64,000 bases of DNA from Tilletiopsis washingtonensis (taxonomy: Eukaryota; Basidiomycota; Exobasidiomycetes; Entylomatales). This document shows positions 44,667 through 54,371 of the stretch, in pieces. Numbering within the stretch: the stretch's first letter is position 1; each line of letters begins with the position of its first letter. A program made the position numbers and the translations under genes. The notes below the pieces were generated by a model, which was given only the letters and a program-made list of their open reading frames with translations, ran no database searches and was not told the origin of the DNA. The DNA is taken from positions 504,428-568,427 of the forward strand of contig NW_020312010.1 of NCBI RefSeq assembly GCF_003144115.1. The letters run 5' to 3'.

Positions 44667-45817
44667 GCGAAGCGTGATGCTGCCTCCGTCTCGCTGCTCT
44701 CCTCTTCCTCGACTGTCCGGCTCTCTTGATTCCCCTTGCTGCTCTGCGCGTGCCTCCGCGCCTCACTGTGCCACACCCCTGTAACACTGCTCGCTCGCTG
44801 CACAATTCCCACTGCTCGTACATCTGCCGTGCCCGGTGAGACGTGAGCTCTGCGTGAGATGCGAGAGAGAGAGAGGAGCGCCCTGCGCAGAGGGCGCCCG
44901 CGGCCCAGTCCCACGGCATTCGGGCTCGGCGGCGCGGAGGCTGCAGCATGATGCACATGCACGGCACCGATCACGCGCATGCAGCGCGCAAGCTCAGCGC
45001 CGTCGACGCTGCAGATCATCGCGCAGAGCGCTGAGCGCGCAGCGCAGCGACGCAGAGAACGCCTCGCCTCGCCTCGGCTGCTCTCGCCGCGGCCGTGGCG
45101 CAGCCAGCCACCAGAATGTGCAAACCCCCTCGTTCTCCGCCTGCAGCTGGCCCTCGCTTGGCTGCAGCCTGGAAAAAGAGCGGGGAGGCTCAGGGTTCAT
45201 GGGACGCCCTCTGCTTGGCGCGGCCGCGCGTGAGGTCCGGCCTGCTCCTCCTCGCAGGTCCGCAGATCTTGGCTGCACGCTCTGCTGCTCCCAGCGAGCT
45301 CCGCCGCAGCGCTTCTCGTTGTGCGGCGGCTGCGGCAACTTTGTTCTCTGCTCTTCGCTGCCTCGCGGCCGTCTTTCCGCTTATCTTCAGCGCCGCGTGC
45401 CTTGCGAGCCGGCGCTTGCTGTGTGAGAGGGCATGAGATGGCGCAGGCGCAGATAGGCGGAGGGCGGCGGCGGGCGGACTCTCAGCGCAGGCGCGAGTCA
45501 CGCGGCGAAGGCACGCCGGCAGCACGGCACGGCGCCGCGCCGCGCCGCATGCCGCCGCGCCGACAGCGCGCCGCGTGCATCATGCGGTCACACAGGCGGC
45601 GTGCCTGCGTCTCTGGGCGGCCCGCTGCCCCAGACGACGATGGCTCCTCGCCGGCCCGCTCATCTTCTGGGTGAGGTGCTGCGTGCTGGCCGCTGCGGCT
45701 TTGCTTCGTCACCACCACCACCTCCAGCATCACCCACCGTCTGTCCGTCGCTGCTCTGCACGCGGCACCCCTGCACGCCCGTCCGTCTTCTCCGCGCCTC
45801 CGGGCGGACTGCTCAGC
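44667..45817. promoter_or_regulatory. intergenic region upstream of GTR1
   Basis: 1.15 kb between two plus-strand genes. A (GA) run lies at about 44873-44886. Open frames on both strands are low-complexity. The final 100 bp are C/T-rich leader. No RNA gene recognised. Confidence 0.45.
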
Positions 45818-47472
45818 ATGAAGAAGAAGGTGCGTCTGCAGCCGGCTGAGCGCTGCCGGCGATCTTGCGCTGATCCTCAGCCGCCAGATTCTTCTCATGG
45901 GCCGCTCCGGCTCGGGCAAGACGTCGATGCGCTCGCTCGTCTTGTGAGTGCCGATGCGGAGCAGTCTTGGTGCTTCTGCACTTTGCGCTCACACTCCAGC
46001 AGCTCGTCGTACCGGCCGAGCGACACGCGGCGCCTGGGCAGCACGCTCGACGTCGAGCACTCGCACGTGCGCTTCCTCGGCAACCTCGTGCTCAACCTGT
46101 GGGACTGCGGCGGACAGCAGGCCTACATGGACTCGTACCTCGACTCGCAGCGCCACCAGGTCTTCTCCGCCGTCGGCGTGCTCATCTACGTCTTTGACCT
46201 CGTCGGCGAGGACGGCGCGGGCGAGGAGTGGGAGAAGGACGTGCGCTACTACAAGTGAGTGGCTGCTAGCGGGGCATGCGAGTGATGATGCTGTGAGGGA
46301 AATGCTGGCGCTGGCCAAGGCAGGAAGAGCAGCTTGCGTCGGATCTGGCAAGAGCGATGCGAGGCAGTTGCCAACGACGGGCAGCGCTGAGCCTCGCGAA
46401 TGCGCGAAAGATGTGGGCTGTTGCCTGCTGCATCCAAGTCTGTGGAGGTTGCCGTACTGAGGCTGAAGGCTACTGTGCCGCTGGAGGCTTCTGTGCTCCA
46501 GACTGGAGGCTGCAGCGCTCCGTTCGCTTTGCGAGGCTCCACACGCCGTCCGCCCAGATGACAGGAGCCGCCGCTGACTATCGCCGCTCGCCAGGGACTG
46601 CCTGGCTGCGCTGCGTGTGCATAGCCCAGACGCGCGTGTCTTCTGCCTGCTGCACAAGATGGACCTCGTCGACTCCTCGCGGCGGCGCAGCGTGTATGCT
46701 TCACGCGTCGCTGAGCTGAGGCGGAAAAGTGAGGGCAAGGCGATCACGCCGTTCGCGACGTCGATCTGGGACGAGACGCTCTACAGGGTGAGTGTGGCAG
46801 GACTCGAGCTGCAGGGTAGCGCGCTGACGCCTGGAGCAGGCATGGTCGAGCATCGTGCACACGCTCATCCCGCAAGTCGGCGTGCTGGAGAGCCACCTGT
46901 CGCAGTTCGCGCAGGCCAACAGCGCGACCGAGGTCGTCGTCTTCGAGCGAAGCACCTTCCTTGTGATCAGTCGGACGACGCAGGGCGGCAGCACGCTGCC
47001 GGTCGGCGCCTCGGGCTTCGCACGGCCGACAGGCCTGCCGAGCGAGGACGACGACGACATGGAGGGCTTCCCGGAGGAGCGCAAGGGCGACGACAAGGGG
47101 CGCCTGAATCCTGAGCGCTTCGAGAAGATCTCGGAGCTCATCAAGAGCTTCAAGCTCTCGTGCTCGTGAGTGTGGCTGGCGCGGCGCTGCGACAGCGGGA
47201 GCTGACTGTATGTCCTCTACAGCAAGCTGCAGTCGACGTTCCAGGCCATCGAGCTGCGCACGCCGTCCTTCTCGGCCTATCTCGACGCGCTCACGGCCAA
47301 CACGTTCATCATGGTCGTCGTCGCCGACCCGCGCATCGGTGAGTGCTGCGCTGCACTTTACCGCGTCCCGCTGCTGACGCCTCATCTCGCAGAGCTCGCG
47401 GCGATCAAGCTCAACGTGCAGAGCGCGCGCGAGCACTTCGAGAAGCTGCCCGCGCTCAACATCAACCGGTAG
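45818..47472 (+). CDS. GTR1: Rag-family GTPase Gtr1 (RagA/B)
   Basis: Gtr1 pairs with Gtr2 on the vacuole to signal amino-acid sufficiency to TORC1. Seven exons: 45818-45829, 45888-45943, 46000-46254, 46595-46787, 46840-47165, 47223-47338, 47393-47472; 1038 nt, 345 aa, in phase. P-loop LLMGRSGSGKTSMRSLVF (G9-S17), TLDVEHSHVRFLGNLVLNLW then DCGGQQAYMDSY (switch II), DVRYYKDCLAALRVHSPDAR, VFCLLHKMDLVDSSRR (HKMD base motif), followed by the C-terminal roadblock-like domain (LNPERFEKISELIKSFKLSC). The first coding exon holds just MKKK. The third intron is 340 bp, against the usual 50-60. Confidence 0.96.
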
Positions 47473-47579
47473 CCGCGCCCGTCTCGCTCCGTCTGCTCAT
47501 CCATCGCTCTCGCTCCGCTCCCCACACGCTGCTCCCGTCATTACCCAGCATTGTATTCTAGCATCCACCATCACACTCG

Positions 47580-48146
47580 TCATCGATACACTGCTTCGTC
47601 AGAGTTGCGCCGCCGCCTCTTGCCGTGCAGGATCTTGCAGCGTGCGGCAACGCCGCCGGGCGTGCGGGTTGCCTTGCCTGCGTCGCCGAGATGCTGCAGA
47701 AAGCGAGCATACAGGTGTTGAGTGTAGCCTATGCGCCGCTCCAGTTCTGCGTGTGCAAGCCGGATGGCTTCGTCCTCTTCTGCCGTCCATGGCTTCGCTG
47801 TGTATCCGCCGCGCTTTGTCGACGGCTTCGGAGCCCATGGTACCCGCTCCTGCACGGCGCGCAGGTTGCGCAGGCTCTCGCGCCACTCCTTTGTTGCAGG
47901 TAGCCGCAGGTCTATCACTGGATCAACGCCGCTGAGACCGAGGCTGTAGTCGAGGTGTGGCAGGCCAAAGAACGCCGGCTGCACGCCGTGACGAGGAGCA
48001 CGAGCGGCGAGGCGGCCGGTCCAGGGCAGCACGACGACGGGATCACGGCCGCACTTGAAGAGGCGCTCGCTGCGCGGTGCCGCGCGCTCCTGGGCAGCGC
48101 CGCCACCGGTGCTGCGCTGTGCTGCGTCCCCTTCCTGGTCTGGCAT
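47580..48146 (-). CDS. Myb/SANT-like domain protein
   Basis: Probable DNA- or chromatin-binding protein; family not named. Single exon, 567 nt, 188 aa. Start at 48146 (MPDQEGDAAQ); the open frame continues upstream but becomes Arg-rich, crossing the CT-repeat promoter. Middle part: LFKCGRDPVVVLPWTGRLAA, FFGLPHLDYSLGLSGVDPVI. C-terminal Myb-like stretch: AKPWTAEEDEAIRLAHAELE, then YARFLQHLGDAG and TPGGVAARCKILHGKRRRR, that is W-TxEED helix 1, a middle helix, and an arginine-rich third helix. It ends 107 bp from GTR1, convergent, and is divergent from SNF7. Function inferred from the Myb pattern only. Confidence 0.7.
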   Translation of the reverse strand: MPDQEGDAAQRSTGGGAAQERAAPRSERLFKCGRDPVVVLPWTGRLAARAPRHGVQPAFFGLPHLDYSLGLSGVDPVIDLRLPATKEWRESLRNLRAVQERVPWAPKPSTKRGGYTAKPWTAEEDEAIRLAHAELERRIGYTQHLYARFLQHLGDAGKATRTPGGVAARCKILHGKRRRRNSDEAVYR

Positions 48147-48682
48147 CGACGCCGCTTGAAGGTGTAGGTGAGAAGCAGCAGCGAGTGTCGCCGACGACGA
48201 GCTCGCGGGCGCGTCTGCGACTCCCGCGCGCGGCGCACCCAAAGCGGAGGTGCGCGAGACGCGGGCAGGCCGGCAGCGGCGGGCGCAGGCGGCGCGCCCG
48301 CATGCATGACGCATCGCTGCGCGCGCGCCCAGCGAGCCCAGCCGACTGCGCGCCCCGCCGCTGCAGGGCCCCGCCGAGGCCTGCCTCCCAGCCACCACCC
48401 TCCACCCGCCTCGCCTCTCGCACCTGCGCCCGCTCTCTCTCTCTCTCTCTCTCTCTCCGTGTGCAGCCTTGCACTCCTTTCTCCACTGCTGCACCGCATC
48501 AGCCCGGCCTGCCGCCGCCTGTGCGCCGCCTGCTGCTCGCGCGCCGCCCTCTGCCTCCACAGTCAGAGACCATCACTCAACGCGCGCCGCTGCCGCTCCG
48601 GCCCAGCCCGGCTCTCGCTCAGCGCACTCCCGTCGCGGCCACCGTCTCCCTCTCGCTTCACTAGACACACACTCTGCCCGCC
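48147..48682. promoter_or_regulatory. divergent promoter region Myb-like / SNF7
   Basis: 536 bp shared upstream region. It contains a CT microsatellite and a long C/T-rich leader before SNF7 (48350-48682). No TATA-like box recognised. Confidence 0.5.
48433..48457. repeat. (CT)12 microsatellite
   Basis: Uninterrupted CT dinucleotide run on the plus strand, read from the sequence. It sits in the bidirectional promoter upstream of SNF7 and is likely length-variable between strains. Confidence 0.95.
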
Positions 48683-49871
48683 ATGTCGAGCTGGACCTCG
48701 TGGCTCGTCGGCAAGCGGGAGAACCCGAATGCGGCGCGCGAGGCCATCGTCGGCCTGCGCTCGCAGCTGCTGATGCTCGAGAAGAAGGAGGAGCACCTCA
48801 ACAACAAGATCGACGCAGAGACGCGCAAGGCAAAGGCGCTTGTGGCGACGAACAAGCGGGGTGAGTCGCGCTGCTGGGCTGTAGAGCGTGGAGCGAGGCG
48901 ATAAGGCGCGGCGACGCCGGCAAGATGGATGAGGGGCTGGCAGGGATGCGCGGATGCTTAGTAGGCCTCTCGAGGGTGGCACCTCTCAAGCTGGGTATGC
49001 TGACTGTGGCAGAGATAAAAGAAGAGACCTGCCGTCGTGCTTGCCGAGCGAAGGAGCATAAGGCCTGGACAGGGCATTCGTCAGGCCTCGGCGTCTGTGC
49101 GCTTCTAGGTGCCAAGCCGAGGGGATGTCTGAGATGTCGCCAGCGCGCGCTCGCTGCTCCGATCTCTTCATCAGGCGTGCCAGGCTTTGGACCGGCCGGC
49201 AGATCTCCACGTCCTCGCAGGACTGACCGCTGACCTGCATCATCCTCCAGCGGCCGCGGCGGCGCTGCGCCAGAAGAAGGCATATGAGAACGAGCTGGAC
49301 CGGATCGCTGGCACGCGCATGACGCTCGAGACACAAGTCAATGCCATCGAGAGCGCCAACATGAACCTCGAGACGATGACGGCGATGCGCAAGGGTGCCG
49401 ATGCTCTGCGCAACATCCACGGCAGCCTGTACGTCGCAGGGTGTGCCTCGTCGTGCGGCGTGGTCGCTGACGCTTCTCTTCTCCTGCCAGCAACATCGAC
49501 AAGGTCGACTCGACGATGGACTCGATTCGCGAGCAGATGGACCTCACAAACGAGATCAGCGATGCGATCTCGAACCCGGTGGGCATGGGCAACGATATCG
49601 ACGAGGTGAGTGCCAGTGCGCGGGCTTGCAGTTTCAAGCGTCCTGCTGACGGCGGTCTCTCGCACAGGACGAGCTCAAGAACGAGCTCGAGGAGCTGGAG
49701 CAGGAGGAGCTCAACCAGCGTCTCATTGGCGCCGACCACGTGCCCGTGCACACGCCGGCACACATGTCGTCTGCCGGGCCGAGCCGCGTGGAGCCGAGCC
49801 GGAAGCAGGCCGTCGTCGAGGACGACGACGACGCGGAGCTGCGTGCGCTGCAGGCCGAGCTGGCCATGTAA
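48683..49871 (+). CDS. SNF7: ESCRT-III subunit Snf7 (Vps32/CHMP4)
   Basis: Snf7 polymerises on endosomes and drives sorting into multivesicular bodies; it also acts in pH signalling. Exons: 48683-48860, 49251-49428, 49491-49605, 49668-49871; 675 nt, 224 aa, in phase. Start MSSWTSWLVGKRENPNAARE; basic first helices (LLMLEKKEEHLNNKIDAETR), KALVATNKR joined to ALRQKKAYENELDRIAGTRM, LETQVNAIESANMNLETMTA, MRKGADALRNIHGSL, then an acidic C-terminus with DELKNELEELEQEELNQRL and a final MIM-like helix ELRALQAEL. The length matches the family. The first intron is 390 bp, the longest in the window. Confidence 0.96.
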
Positions 49872-50507
49872 GGTGGTGCAGCACGCCCACCTGCACGCCG
49901 TCTGCTACGCTCGCGAGCATCCTAATCCTAGCATGACGCTTGCGCGCTGGCGCTCTTCACTCCCACTCCGTCGGTCCTCGCTCGTGTCCAGCTCAGCACA
50001 CGGAACCCAAACGCCGTCGCTCGCTGTGTCTCGAGTCGCTGGTCCTTCTCACGCCTCGCTCGACGTCCCATCTACACCCGGTCTCCCTCCCACTCCACTC
50101 CCTCTCTCGCCGGCCCGCTCGTTCAGGTCTCAGTCGCTATGTACACCACACTCCGCCCATCCTGTTCCCCTCTCTCTCCACCGCAGCGGCTCTTCTCGAG
50201 AATATCACAGTCACGCCGATCCTGCAGCGAGCGTAGCCGAAGGTGTCGCCGATGGAGAGCTACCGACGTGCGCCTCGAGTGCATCGATGCTGGCACGACA
50301 CAGGCTGAGTGAGAAGGGCAGCGGTTGCATTGGGAAGAAAAGGCGAGCGCGAAGGTGACGATGCTACAAGGGTGCCGATGCGGCTCGCGCACCAGGGGCA
50401 GTACACACGGACGAGCAGCTTGGCGAGCGCAGGCAGGGCGCCACGAAGGACAGTGACGGGGCACAGAGTACAAGAAGAGGTATCAGAGCAGACAAGCAGG
50501 AATGGAG
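49872..50507. other. 3' intergenic region SNF7 / HMG-box gene
   Basis: 636 bp between convergent 3' ends. The first 340 bp are C/T-rich with low purine content, as in 3' untranslated regions here. No gene seen. Confidence 0.45.
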
Positions 50508-51916
50508 CTAAGCCTTGCGCTGCAGAGAGGAAGCAGTCAGCATCAGCACGAGATGGCGCACACGCACCGACGCACCTTCTTCTCCTTCTTCTCGCCCTTG
50601 TCCTTGCTGGAGCGCTTGCGCGTGGGGTCGACGCCCTGCTGCGTCGTGTCGGCGTCCTGGCGCGACTGGTCCGGGAAGCCCATGCTGACGGCGGCAGCGA
50701 CGGCGGCCGCGGCGCCTGCGTCGTCGTCGTCGTCCTCCTCCTCGGCGGGCGCGGCGCCGGCGTTGCTGTAGTCGGTGATGCCGTTGAACGTGCCCTCGCT
50801 GTAGGCCTTCTTGTTGGCGTTCCACTGCGCCATCGACTCGATCGTCTTGTCCTGGTAGACCTGTGGTGTGAGGGGTGAGTGCGTGGTCTGCAGCAGCGGC
50901 AGCATCAGCCGACTCACCTTGCGCTGCTCGTCGCTGAGCGACTTCCACGCCTCGCTGACCTTGCCCAGCACGTCGGCGTAGACGAGGTCGGGGTGGCGGG
51001 CGCGCATGTCCTCGCGCACCTCGTTCTGGAAGAGCAGGTAGGCGCTGGGCGGGCGCTTGGGCTCGTTGGGGTCGCGGTTGAGCTTGCGCTCCTTCTTCTT
51101 GGCCGACTTCTCCTCCTTGCTCATCGACTTGCGGCCCGGGTGGCCCGGCGACACGGCGGGCACGGCGGCCGGCAGCGCCTGGCCCAGCGCGGCAGCGCCA
51201 ATCGTCGACGTGCCGTTGGCAAGCGCGAGGAAGTCGGCGCCGATACCGTGGAAGGCCGACGCAGCGGCGACGGGGTGGCTGCGCGCGACGATCTTGGCGA
51301 AGTTGTCGCACTGCGCCGCGGCATTGCGCAGCGACGACGAGAGGTGCGAGATGCTCTCGAGCATCTGGTAGTCCATGGCTGCGTGAGCGTCTGGAGGTCG
51401 CGAGGGGTGTGGATGCGGGATGCTCACCTGGCTACGCGCGAGCGTAATTTCGCCGCTGTCGGTGGTGCCGACGTTGAACTGCAGGCCACCAGCGTCAGCA
51501 TACATGGCCGCCGGCGGGCGTCGTATGGGCGGCGGCTCAGGGTGCGGTCCGCGGCGCGCGCCCGACGCGCATACACAGCCAAGACGCGACGCGTGCCCGC
51601 CAGGGATGCCCAACGCCAAACGACTCGCTCCGACGACGACGAGGACAACACGACGCCGCACTCACCTGCTGGGCGGACTGCTGCGCCGGCTGCTGGGCCG
51701 GCTGCTGCACGAGGGTGAAACGGGGGCATGAGCGCTACGCGTCGCGTCTGGGAAGAAGGTGCCTCACGCCAAGCTGAGGGGACGAGAGTCAGCGCAAGCT
51801 CGTCAACGGGTGACGACGCGGGCCCAACGACGACGGCGAGCAAGCAGCCCGCTCATCCGTCGCTCGGTCCAGAGCACACTCACAGGCCACTCGTACTGCT
51901 GCATGCCGGAGTTCAT
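50508..51916 (-). CDS. HMG-box chromatin/DNA-binding protein
   Basis: Nuclear protein with one HMG box, likely chromatin architecture or transcription. Exons: 51884-51916, 51666-51704, 50918-51478, 50576-50860, 50508-50519; 930 nt, 309 aa, all phase 0. Short exon 1 (MNSGMQQYEWP), Gln-rich exon 2 (QPAQQPAQQSAQQ), then MDYQMLESISHLSSSLRNAA, which looks like a conserved N-terminal helix. A basic lead (SKEEKSAKKKERKLNRD) precedes the HMG box at about residues 161-235: PNEPKRPPSAYLLFQNEV, ADVLGKVSEAWKSLSDEQRK, VYQDKTIESMAQWNANKKAY. The tail is acidic then basic, and the final exon gives RKA-stop. The two small 5' exons are the least certain part; translation could instead begin at MDYQ (51376). 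Confidence 0.83.
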
Positions 51917-53064
51917 GTTGGTGCGCGGGAAGAAGCGACGGCGAGCGATGCGGTCCGGACGGACGAGTGCTGAGCGCGGTGCTGGCGGTGGCGACGACGA
52001 GCGCTGCTGGGCTGCGGTGCGGACGGCGGCGACGGCGAAGTCGGAGGGGGGCTGCGCGGCAGGTGTTGGACGCGGGTGCTGGTCTGTGCAGGTGGAGGGC
52101 TGCAGGTGCGGGCGGTTGCTACTCGCGAATGAAGTGCGAATACACGGAGGACTAGCACGGCGGCGGGAGGATGGGGCGAAACGCAAGTCGGCGGGCGCGG
52201 CGCTTGAAGCTGCGCCGTATAAGCTGCGCCGCGCCCTTGAAGCGCGCCGCCGCTGAGAGCCGCCGCGGCTGCGCCTGGCCAAGAGCACGTGACTGGCTCG
52301 CGCCATCACAGCCTGCGCTGCCCGTTCTGCGCTAGAACACGAGATGCTCAGCGGCTGGGCGGACGCCCAACTCTCGCAGCGAGGCGCCTGCACCCTGGCC
52401 GGCCGCTGAATCGAGGTGGGGCCTTGCTGCGCAGCTTCGAGCGCCGCCGCGGCCCATGCGAAATGTCACCTCGCAGCGCCCCTCGATGCGCCCCGCAGCA
52501 GGCTGCCCTCGAAAGAGCAGGCCGCCGGACGAGGTGCGTGCCAAGCCGATGCGGCACATCAGGGGCAGCGCCGTCGTGCGAACTGCGGCAGAAGAAAGCG
52601 CTCAGAGCGCAGGAGAGGGGCAGCATGAAACGAGGATGCGCTGCGAGAGGGGTCCGAGCTGAGAGCTCTGCCGCTCTGCATGCTGTGTGCATCTGGAGCA
52701 GCGTGCGAATGAGAGCGGATCGAGCGGTGAGGAGGGGCCCGTTCGGTGGGAAGCGAGGCCAAGGCCGCCCGACGATCCGTGCAGCGGCAGAGCGGCAGGC
52801 GCCCGAGGGGCGGGTACGCTAGCGCGGCGACGGCACCTCGGGTGTGTTGCTTGGCGGCGGGCGCGCCGCTCGTGTGGCTTCCACGCCGCGCGCCGGCGCG
52901 ATGCCGCTCGATCTCGCAGTCTGCTCGCTGCGGCCGCGCTTCTCGCCTCTGCCGCGCTCGCCTCGCCCTTGCCTCCTCTCCATCTCCTCCGTCTCGTCGT
53001 CGCCTTCTCCCTCGCGCTCCGTCCCACACTCCTTTCTTCTCCTCACCTCCACCAGTCCTCCACC
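51917..53064. promoter_or_regulatory. divergent intergenic region HMG-box / KNH-like 2
   Basis: 1.15 kb between divergent genes. C/T-rich leader before 53065 (52930-53064). Open frames elsewhere lack domains. No RNA gene or repeat recognised. Confidence 0.45.
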
Positions 53065-53937
53065 ATGCGTGCCGCCGCCGCCGTCTCGCTCCTCCTCGCC
53101 GCCGCCGCCAGCTCGGCCGCAGCGTTCGAGATCTCGTTCCCCAACTCCACCTCCTACTGGGTGGCCTGCAAGGAGGTGAGGAAGAGCTGAGCAGGCAGAT
53201 CGCCTGCCGTACTCATCCAGTCTCTCTAGAACACGGTCAACTGGTCGGCCAACAGCTCCGACCCGAGCATCTTCTCCGTCGCGCTCATCAACTCGAACCA
53301 GGTGCGTGCGAGGGGCCAGGCGGTGCGGCAGCGATGTGGAGCAGAGACACTGGCAGGGAGAGGCAGCTGGCAGGCAGTATCTAGCTCTGCAGCGAAAGGC
53401 AGCTGAGAGGCAGCGCGCAGCGCTGCAGCGAGAAGCACCTGAGAGACAGCCAACAGGCTCTGCAGCAGCGAGGCGCATCCAAGAGGCAGCATGCAGCCTT
53501 GTCGTGACTCGTCTGCAGCCCGCTGACACTCCGTCTCTCAGACGAGCCTGCGTGGCTCATACCTCATCGGCAACTCGCTGAGCACGGCCAACGGCACGGC
53601 CCAGCTGCGCCCCAACTGCATCCCCGAGGGCAGCTACGACCTCCTCTTCGTCAACGCCTCGAACTACGCGCTGGACAACCCCGAGGTGTACTACCGCAGC
53701 GCGTCGTTCCAGCTGCGCGGCAACGAGACGGAGCTGGAGCAGGTGACGCCCAACACGGGCGCCTTCAACAACCAGCCCTCGAGCTCGAGCGGCAGCAACG
53801 GCGCCTCGTCGTCGACGACGTCGGGCGCGCCGCGCGCCACGAGCGCCCGCACCGACGCGGCGCCCGCCTCCCGTGCCAACATGTACGCTTCGGGCGCCGT
53901 GGCGCTCGTCGTCGCCGGCCTGGCCTGCGTCGCCTGA
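53065..53937 (+). CDS. second GPI-anchored Kre9/Knh1-like secreted protein
   Basis: Probable cell-surface protein. Exons: 53065-53175, 53230-53301, 53542-53937; 579 nt, 192 aa, all phase 0. Signal peptide MRAAAAVSLLLAAAASSAAA; then FEISFPNSTSYWVACKE joined to NTVNWSANSSDPSIFSVAL and INSNQ-TSLRGSYLIGNSLS, ending ASNYALDNPEVYYRSASFQL. This follows the Kre9/Knh1-like pattern (N-x-V-x-W near the start, F-x-L-x-x-N in the next strand). Short Ser-rich stalk and C-terminal hydrophobic tail (MYASGAVALVVAGLACVA), a likely GPI signal. It is shorter and different in sequence from the paralogue-like gene at 21391. The second intron (240 bp) contains a degenerate AGGCAG-rich repeat. Confidence 0.85.
53320..53500. 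repeat. degenerate AGGCAG/CTGCAG-rich repeat inside an intron
   Basis: Read directly: imperfect copies of AGGCAGC and GCAGC(G)A spaced about 10-25 bp through the second intron of the KNH-like gene. No open frame of note. Age and origin unclear; could be simple-sequence expansion. Confidence 0.5.
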
Positions 53938-54371
53938 GCGGGAAGTGCAAGTCGGCTCCTCTCACGGCCGTCATGCTTCATTCTCCGCCTTCGTCTTCTC
54001 TCCAAGCGTCTTGCTCGCGACACACCCGCACCTCGACATGGCCTGGCTGCGCTGCGCTCACACCGCTCCGCGCCGCATGCCGCTCATTCCTCTTACCCGC
54101 GCTAATGTGTCCGCCGCGCCCAACACTGCATTCATCTTCCCAGCTGCTCTCGTCTGGCGTGAAGAAGATGCTGGGCTCAGGCTCGTGGATGTGTATCAGT
54201 CTTTGCTTCTCGAGCAGGAAGTGTGTATGTACAGCGGAAGTGCGGAGGCGGAGAGCAGAGAGACGGGCAGACGTAGCGAGGTAGTGTAGGGCGCCGAGTC
54301 GAGGTATGAGGAGCGAGTCGGATTAGATGGGAGCGCGGGGTATCGAGCAGCACCAGCCGGGCGAGCAGGCC
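53938..54371. other. 3' intergenic region KNH-like 2 / OSH1
   Basis: 434 bp between convergent 3' ends. Lower GC than coding DNA; no gene or distinct element seen. Confidence 0.45.

Noticed and set aside
51374-51422. Possible intron in the HMG-box gene between LARSQ and MDYQ (gtgagc...gcag)
   Set aside because: Its length of 49 nt would shift the frame; reading through keeps the frame, so I treated it as exon.
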